Source: Streptomyces sp. NBC_01262 (GTDB lineage: Bacteria > Actinomycetota > Actinomycetes > Streptomycetales > Streptomycetaceae). From it: a stretch of 64,000 bases of DNA. The stretch lies in the NCBI RefSeq assembly GCF_036226365.1, contig NZ_CP108462.1, forward strand, positions 2,522,501 through 2,586,500, given 5' to 3'. A program made the translations under genes and the position numbers. Shown here piece after piece: positions 60,001-64,000 of the stretch (the first letter of the stretch is position 1; each line of letters begins with the position of its first letter). The notes below the pieces were generated by a model, which did not search any database, was not told the DNA's origin, and was given only the letters and a program-made list of their open reading frames with translations.

Positions 60001-60220
60001 CCGGCCTTGCGGGGCGCGGAGCCCCGGGCTTGGCAGCAGAGGACTTGGCGGAACCGCCGCCAGGACCCTGCAATGCGTCAGTCAGCTTGCGAACAACCGG
60101 CGCCTCGATCGTCGAGGACGCCGAACGGACGAATTCGCCAAGTTCTTGGAGCTTGGCCATGACGACCTTGCTCTCAACTCCGAACTCCTTGGCGAGTTCG
60201 TATACCCGGACCTTAGCCAC
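57017..60220 (-). CDS. infB: Translation initiation factor IF-2
   Basis: IF-2 is the GTPase that places initiator tRNA on the 30S subunit. The 1,067-residue protein starts with an IF2_N domain ([21 protein letters not shown]). A very long Pro/Ala- then Gly/Arg/Pro-rich region follows (about residues 65-445). The GTPase core has G1 GHVDHGKT (about 568), the switch [22 protein letters not shown] and SAKQG. Domains II to IV follow (RIRDGK-type [23 protein letters not shown]). The GTG start is strongly supported by the IF2_N domain. The low-complexity linker is typical of actinobacteria but long. Confidence 0.98.
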   Translation of the reverse strand: MAKVRVYELAKEFGVESKVVMAKLQELGEFVRSASSTIEAPVVRKLTDALQGPGGGSAKSSAAKPGAPRPARPGAPTPGAPARPAAPGPKPAAASPVTPAAGPRPAGSAPAPGPRPGPKPAPAAPAAPVTPAPAPAAQAPAPARPAPVTPVPQAEFSAPAPAQPSAPSAPSAPSAPRSGATPGPRPARPAPAGGQQGGDRREGGRPGQGAPRPGGARPAGPRPGNNPFTSSGSTGMQRPGGARPAGGPGGDRRDGGAPGERPPRPGGQGAPGGMPRPGGARPGAGGPGGAPRPGGAPRPGGDRPSPGGMPRPQSSGPRPNPGMMPQRPAAGGAPGRPGGGPGGRPGGPGARPGGPGGGGAGRPGGGGGGFAGRPGGGGGGGGRPGGGGGFGGPRPGGGAPGGGGGFGPRPGGFGGRPGGPGARGGTQGAFGRGPGGRPARGRKSKRQRRQEYEAMQAPSVGGVLLPRGNGAAVRLRRGSSLTDFAEKIGANPASLVQVMLNLGEMVTATQSVSDDTLQLLATEMNYVLEIVSPEEEDRELLESFDIEFGEDEGGEEALVSRPPVVTVMGHVDHGKTRLLDAIRKTNVVAGEAGGITQHIGAYQVAAEVNGEERKITFIDTPGHEAFTAMRARGAKSTDIAILVVAANDGVMPQTIEALNHAKAAGVPIVVAVNKIDVEGADPVKVRGQLTEFGLVAEEYGGDTMFVDISAKQGLHIDSLLEAVVLTADASLDLRANPEQDAQGIAIEAHLDRGRGAVATVLVQRGTLRVGDTMVVGDAYGRVRAMLDDNGNNVEEATPSTPVLVLGLTNVPGAGDNFLVVDEDRTARQIAEKRAARERNAAFARKGVRFSLENLDEALKAGEVQQLNLIIKGDASGSVEALESSLLQLDVGDEVDIRILHRGVGAVTESDINLAAGSDAIVIGFNVRAEGRATQMADREGVDIRYYSVIYQAIEEIEAALKGLLKPEYEEVELGTAEIREIFRSSKLGNIAGVLIRSGEVKRNTKARLIRDGKVVAESLNIEGLRRFKDDVTEIREGYEGGINLGNFNDIKIDDVIATYEMREKSRG

Positions 60221-60377
60221 TTCGCTCCTTCTGAGGTCCGGGGTGGTCGTCCGCCGGACCGTCGCTACTTCATGGGCGTACTCATCGCGTGCTCATCGAG
60301 TGCTCATCGCAATCTCGACCTACTTCCAACTCGCGGGGTACCTGACCGCACGGTGTATCCGTGCGTTCCTTGCTCTC

Positions 60378-60656
60378 TTACGGTGTTGCCTGCTCGACGT
60401 GCCGTCGCAAGTCCGCGGTTTCGAGCGTCCCCTGGACCCGTAGGGCCCGTGGGAACGCCCGGCGGCGGACCGCCAGGTCGAGACAGGCGGTGGCGGGGTG
60501 CACATAGGCACCCCGACCGGGCAGCGTACCGCGATCATCAGGGACAAGTTCGTCCCCGATCACCACCACACGCAGCAGATCCTTCTTGGCCGTTCGCTCC
60601 CGGCAACCGATGCAGGTGCGCTCCGGGCATACAGGGCTGTGCGTCCGGCCAGACAC
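60378..60656 (-). CDS. YlxR-like (DUF448) RNA-binding protein
   Basis: The 92-residue protein belongs to the YlxR family (CIGCRERTAKKDLLRVV, DDRGTLPGRGAYVHP, RRRAFPRALR), found between nusA and infB in Gram-positive bacteria and proposed as a nucleic-acid-binding regulator. The GTG start has GGGGAGG about 12 bases upstream. A 157-bp spacer separates it from infB. Confidence 0.95.
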   Translation of the reverse strand: MSGRTHSPVCPERTCIGCRERTAKKDLLRVVVIGDELVPDDRGTLPGRGAYVHPATACLDLAVRRRAFPRALRVQGTLETADLRRHVEQATP

Positions 60657-60722
60657 TGTTAAGTCTACCTCCCCGCGCCGGACTCACCCCTTCGGGTTAT
60701 TCGACGCACGGTTATTCGATGG

Positions 60723-61733
60723 TTACTGCCCGGATCGTTGCTGCCCGGGCTGGTCGGCCTGCTCGGTGTCCGGCCGGATGTCGATCCGCCAGCCGGTCAG
60801 CCGCGCGGCCAGGCGGGCGTTCTGGCCCTCCTTGCCGATCGCCAGCGACAGCTGGTAGTCCGGCACCGTCACGCGGGCCGACCTCGCGCCCAGGTCCACC
60901 ACCTCGACCTTGCTCACCCGCGCGGGTGACAGCGCGTTCGCCACCATCTCCGCCGGGTCGTCCGACCAGTCGACGATGTCGATCTTCTCACCGTGCAGCT
61001 CCGCCATGACCGCCCGCACCCGGGCGCCCATCGGGCCGATGCAGGCGCCCTTGGCGTTCAGCCCGGACCGCGTCGACCGCACCGCGATCTTCGTACGGTG
61101 CCCGGCCTCGCGGGCGATCGCCGAGATCTCCACCGACCCGTCCGCGATCTCCGGCACTTCGAGCGCGAAGAGCTTCTTCACCAGGTTCGGGTGCGTGCGG
61201 GACAGCGTCACCGAGGGCCCGCGTACGCCCTTGGCCACCCGGACGACGTACGAGCGCAGCCGGATGCCGTGCTTGTACTCCTCGCCCGGCACCTGCTCCT
61301 GGATCGGCAGCATGGCCTCCATCCGGCCGATGTCGACCAGCACGTTCTTGGGGTCCTTGCCCTGCTGGACGATGCCCGTGACGATGTCGCCCTCGCGGCC
61401 GGCGAACTCGCCGAAGGTGATCTCGTCCTCCGCGTCCCGCAGCCGCTGCAGGATGACCTGCTTGGCCGTCGTGGCCGCGATCCGCCCGAAGCCGCCGGGG
61501 GTGTCGTCGAACTCGCGCGGCGCCTCCCCCTCCGGGGCCTCGGACGCCTCTTCCTTCGCCCACACGGTCACATGTCCGTTGGTGCGGTCCAGCTCCACCC
61601 GGGCGCCCCGGTGGCTGCCGGGCTCCCGGTGGTACGCGATGAGGAGAGCCGATTCGATCGCCTCGACCAGGAGGTCGAACGAGATCTCCTTCTCCCGTAC
61701 CAGTCCCCGCAGGGCACTCATGTCGATGTCCAC
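60723..61733 (-). CDS. nusA: Transcription termination/antitermination protein NusA
   Basis: NusA binds RNA polymerase and RNA hairpins to control pausing and termination. The 336-residue actinobacterial-length protein has the N-terminal polymerase-binding domain, an S1 domain (about 118-190, [13 protein letters not shown]), and two KH domains ([41 protein letters not shown]). The C-terminal acidic repeats of Proteobacteria are absent, as expected. The GTG start has GGAGG seven bases before it and lies three bases after the rimP stop. Confidence 0.98.
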   Translation of the reverse strand: MDIDMSALRGLVREKEISFDLLVEAIESALLIAYHREPGSHRGARVELDRTNGHVTVWAKEEASEAPEGEAPREFDDTPGGFGRIAATTAKQVILQRLRDAEDEITFGEFAGREGDIVTGIVQQGKDPKNVLVDIGRMEAMLPIQEQVPGEEYKHGIRLRSYVVRVAKGVRGPSVTLSRTHPNLVKKLFALEVPEIADGSVEISAIAREAGHRTKIAVRSTRSGLNAKGACIGPMGARVRAVMAELHGEKIDIVDWSDDPAEMVANALSPARVSKVEVVDLGARSARVTVPDYQLSLAIGKEGQNARLAARLTGWRIDIRPDTEQADQPGQQRSGQ

Positions 61734-61735
61734 GA

Positions 61736-62284
61736 CTACGCCTCCTCAGTGCTCTCGTCGCCGTCGGTGCCGGCGTCAGCCGTGTCCTGAGCGCCGTCGT
61801 CTTCCATGTCCTTGCGGTTGAACTCGATCTCGATGCGCGCGCGGGTGATCTCCGGGAAAGTGATCCGTCCCGGCTTGGGCTTACGCCCCTTGACCCCCGG
61901 GATCTCCAGATCGATCCCTTCCTCGTCCACCGCGAGCATCCGCGCGACCAGGTCGCCCCCGGCGCTCAGCGTGAACTTGACCAGCCGTCCCTCGTTGCGG
62001 CGGAAGTGCCGCGGCTCTGTCAGCGGCCGGTCCAGCCCCGGTGAGCTGACCTCCAGCAGGTACTCCCCGTCGCCCATCGCGTCCGAGGCGTCCAGCGCCT
62101 GCGAGATCTCCCGGCTCAGCTCCGCCACCGCGTCCAGCTGCACGCCCTCGTCGGAATCCACCACGACCAGCAGCTGCCGGCGCTTGCCGGCGGACGTCAC
62201 CCTGACCTCTTCCAGATCCAGTCCCGACTTGGCTGCGAGCGGCTCCAGCAGCCCGCGCAGCCTCTCGCTCTGGGTGGTGCTCAT
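61736..62284 (-). CDS. rimP: Ribosome maturation factor RimP
   Basis: RimP assists 30S assembly. The 182-residue protein has the conserved [14 protein letters not shown] segment, an N-terminal alpha/beta domain with [22 protein letters not shown], and the C-terminal SH3-like domain. An acidic tail ends it. The ATG start has GAGGAG upstream. It is the first gene of the leftward rimP-nusA-infB operon and lies divergent from the lipoprotein gene. Confidence 0.97.
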   Translation of the reverse strand: MSTTQSERLRGLLEPLAAKSGLDLEEVRVTSAGKRRQLLVVVDSDEGVQLDAVAELSREISQALDASDAMGDGEYLLEVSSPGLDRPLTEPRHFRRNEGRLVKFTLSAGGDLVARMLAVDEEGIDLEIPGVKGRKPKPGRITFPEITRARIEIEFNRKDMEDDGAQDTADAGTDGDESTEEA

Positions 62285-62460
62285 CCGGGTGACTCCTCGG
62301 CCGCGTGTGCTGTTGTAGTGGGGACGTCATGTGTCGGCCCAAAGCCTATCGGTTCAGGCGGCGCGATCGCGATTCGGGCCTTTCGCCCATCGCTTCGTAC
62401 CCACGCTTTGTGCCCACGCCATGTGCCCACCGCGGCGGGGCGCGGGTACGCTCACCTGTG

Positions 62461-62943
62461 ATGATCAGCGCAACGAATCCGGCGGGCCCCCGCAGGCGCG
62501 CCCTGCTCGCCATGCCCGCGGCCGCCGCGCTGCTCGGTGGCTGCACCGGCCCCGCCGTGCGCAGCGTCGGCGCGACGACGCCCGCCGCCTCGCCCAGCGG
62601 CGCCGCGCTGCGCGCGACCGCTGGCCGCGACAGCGTACGGCTGCTGGCCCTGTACGACGCCGCCACCGCCGCACACCCGGCGATCGCCCGGCGGCTCGAA
62701 CCGCTGCGGGCCGAGGTCGCCCGGCACGCGCAGGCCTTCGGCGCGCAGGAGCAGCCGGTATCCGCCTCGCCCGAGGCGCCCACCGCCGCCGCGCAGACCG
62801 TCGCGGCCCTCGCCGCAGCCGAGCAGGCACTCGCTGACGCCCGCACCACCGCGCTGCTCGACGCGCCGCCGGAGCTGGCCCGGCTGCTGGCCTCGGTCGC
62901 GGCGGCCGGCGCCGCGCACGTCCTGCTGCTCAAGGAAGGCTGA
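62461..62943 (+). CDS. Putative lipoprotein
   Basis: The 160-residue product has a twin-arginine-like basic start (GPRRRALLAMP), a hydrophobic core and a lipobox LLGGC at about residue 28, so it is likely an exported lipoprotein. The mature part is Ala-rich and helical. A GTG directly before the ATG is an alternative start. It precedes the DUF4439 gene by eight bases, a combination I recall in Streptomyces next to rimP. Confidence 0.85.
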   Translation: MISATNPAGPRRRALLAMPAAAALLGGCTGPAVRSVGATTPAASPSGAALRATAGRDSVRLLALYDAATAAHPAIARRLEPLRAEVARHAQAFGAQEQPVSASPEAPTAAAQTVAALAAAEQALADARTTALLDAPPELARLLASVAAAGAAHVLLLKEG

Positions 62944-62951
62944 ACCACCGC

Positions 62952-63407
62952 ATGGCAGAGCAGAAGCCGCTCGCGGCCGTGCAGGCCGCACTCGCCGCCG
63001 AGCATGCCGTCGTCTACGGCTACGGCGTCGTCGGCGCCCGTGTCCCGGCCGCCCGCGAGGCCGAGGCGCGCGCGGCGTACGACGCCCACCGCGCCCGGCG
63101 CGACGCCCTGCGCCGTACGGTCACCGATCTCGGCGGCACGCCGGTCGCGGCCGAGGCCGCGTACGCACTGCCCTTCGCGGTGCCGGACTCCGCGGCGGCC
63201 GTACGCCTGGCGGCTGACCTGGAGGACCGGGTCGCGGCCGTCTACGCCGACCTGGTCCGGGCCGCCACCGCGGACCTGCGGCGGGACGCGGCCGGCTGGC
63301 TGCGCGAGGCCGCGGTCCGGGCTGTCCGCTGGCGGGGCGAGAGCGTAGCCTTCCCGGGGCTGGCCGAACGGGCGGCGGACCCGGCATCGGCTTCCCCGTC
63401 GGCCTGA
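62952..63407 (+). CDS. Ferritin-like DUF4439 protein
   Basis: The 151-residue helical protein matches the DUF4439 ferritin-like family (ALAAEHAVVYGYGVVGA, AYDAHRARRDALR, AVYADLVRAA). The family has a four-helix bundle; a metal role is assumed from the fold but not shown. It is cotranscribed with the lipoprotein gene. Confidence 0.92.
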   Translation: MAEQKPLAAVQAALAAEHAVVYGYGVVGARVPAAREAEARAAYDAHRARRDALRRTVTDLGGTPVAAEAAYALPFAVPDSAAAVRLAADLEDRVAAVYADLVRAATADLRRDAAGWLREAAVRAVRWRGESVAFPGLAERAADPASASPSA

Positions 63408-63426
63408 TGGAGGGAACCCACTCACG

Positions 63427-64000
63427 ATGACGCAACTTCAGCCGCCGGAGCGACTGGTCCGCACCGTCAGCGCCTGGGAGGGCGAGGCTGGCCGCGCCTG
63501 GCTCGACGCGCTTCCCGGACGCGTCGCGGACCACCTCGGGCGGTGGGAGCTGCGGGCCGAGCGGGTCTTCAACCCCGGCGGCCAGATCAGCATGATCGTG
63601 CTCGTCCGGCGGGCCGACGGCACGTCCGCCGTCCTCAAGGCCGGCATGGTCAACGCCGAGACCCGGCACGAAGGCGCCGCCCTCGCCCGCTGGGACGGCC
63701 GCGGCGCGGTGCGTCTGCTCGACGCGGACCCGGCGGACGGCGTCCTGCTCCTGGAGCGCCTGCAGGGCGATGTCTCCCTGCGGTCACTGCCCGAGCAGAA
63801 GGCCATGCTGGAGGCTTCCGCCCTCCTCCAGCGGCTGTGGGTGCCGCCGGGCGACGGCCACCCCTTCGACTCGGTCGCCGGCCACACGGCCCGGCTCGCC
63901 GCCACGCTGCGGGCCCGGCGCGAGCAGCCGTGGGCGGCCGACGCCCGCCAGCTGATCGACGAAGCGCTCGACGCGCGCGAGCGCGCGCTCTCCGAGCCCG
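63427..64000 (+). CDS. Aminoglycoside phosphotransferase-like kinase (truncated by window)
   Basis: About 191 residues are present. The N-lobe of an aminoglycoside 6-phosphotransferase-like kinase is recognisable: GQISMIVLVRRADGTSAVLKAG with the likely ATP-binding Lys, then NAETRHEGAALARWDGRGAVRLLDAD and LLLERLQGDVSLRSL. The catalytic loop lies beyond the window edge. GGAGGG upstream supports the ATG start. Chromosomal members often have unknown substrates, so a resistance function should not be assumed. Confidence 0.88.
   Translation, partial: MTQLQPPERLVRTVSAWEGEAGRAWLDALPGRVADHLGRWELRAERVFNPGGQISMIVLVRRADGTSAVLKAGMVNAETRHEGAALARWDGRGAVRLLDADPADGVLLLERLQGDVSLRSLPEQKAMLEASALLQRLWVPPGDGHPFDSVAGHTARLAATLRARREQPWAADARQLIDEALDARERALSEP

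Overview
The window is high-GC actinobacterial DNA that reads as a Streptomyces chromosome. Third codon positions are strongly G/C. GTG and TTG starts are common, with GGAGG-like ribosome binding sites. The gene order also fits what I recall of Streptomyces chromosomes. All calls come from reading the sequence; no database search was run.

Two housekeeping blocks, both read leftward on the minus strand, flank a large type VII secretion (ESX/T7SS) region. The right block (about 50.1-62.3 kb) is rimP-nusA-ylxR-infB-DUF503-rbfA-truB-ribF, for transcription elongation, translation initiation, ribosome maturation and flavin synthesis. The left block (1-10.1 kb) is rpsO-pnp-M16 peptidase-dapB-TPR-like protein-thyX-dapA-rnj, with one small plus-strand membrane gene inside it. 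It covers ribosomal protein S15, RNA decay (PNPase, RNase J), lysine/diaminopimelate synthesis and thymidylate synthesis. In many bacteria ribF-rpsO-pnp are adjacent; here about 40 kb of ESX-related DNA lies between ribF and rpsO.

The ESX region has a core machine: EccD and EccC (divergent pair near 11.8 kb), EccB, EccE, an EccE-linked protein, a Pro/Gln-rich MinD/ParA-like ATPase, two mycosin proteases, and a classical WXG100 pair (40.3-41.0 kb). Many further small helical WXG100-like proteins are scattered around it. Between 17.7 and 34.7 kb lies an accessory zone. It holds a 1,491-residue polymorphic toxin that appears to carry two catalytic domains (papain-like glutamine deamidase and nucleic-acid-deaminase-like), a frameshifted remnant of a related toxin tail, SUKH-4 and YrhB-like immunity candidates, a TerD-domain protein, a pentapeptide-repeat protein and an ATPase-like protein.

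The features most worth a second look are: an intein carrying AP2-like and HNH domains inside the signature motif of ThyX; the two-domain toxin and its decayed paralogous tail; and three copies of a long palindromic element (16.66, 27.88 and 51.17 kb). One copy of that element replaces the end of a 1,257-residue protease/NTPase-like gene and gives it an in-frame TTA codon. At the right edge a lipoprotein, a ferritin-like DUF4439 protein and a truncated aminoglycoside-phosphotransferase-like gene are read rightward.
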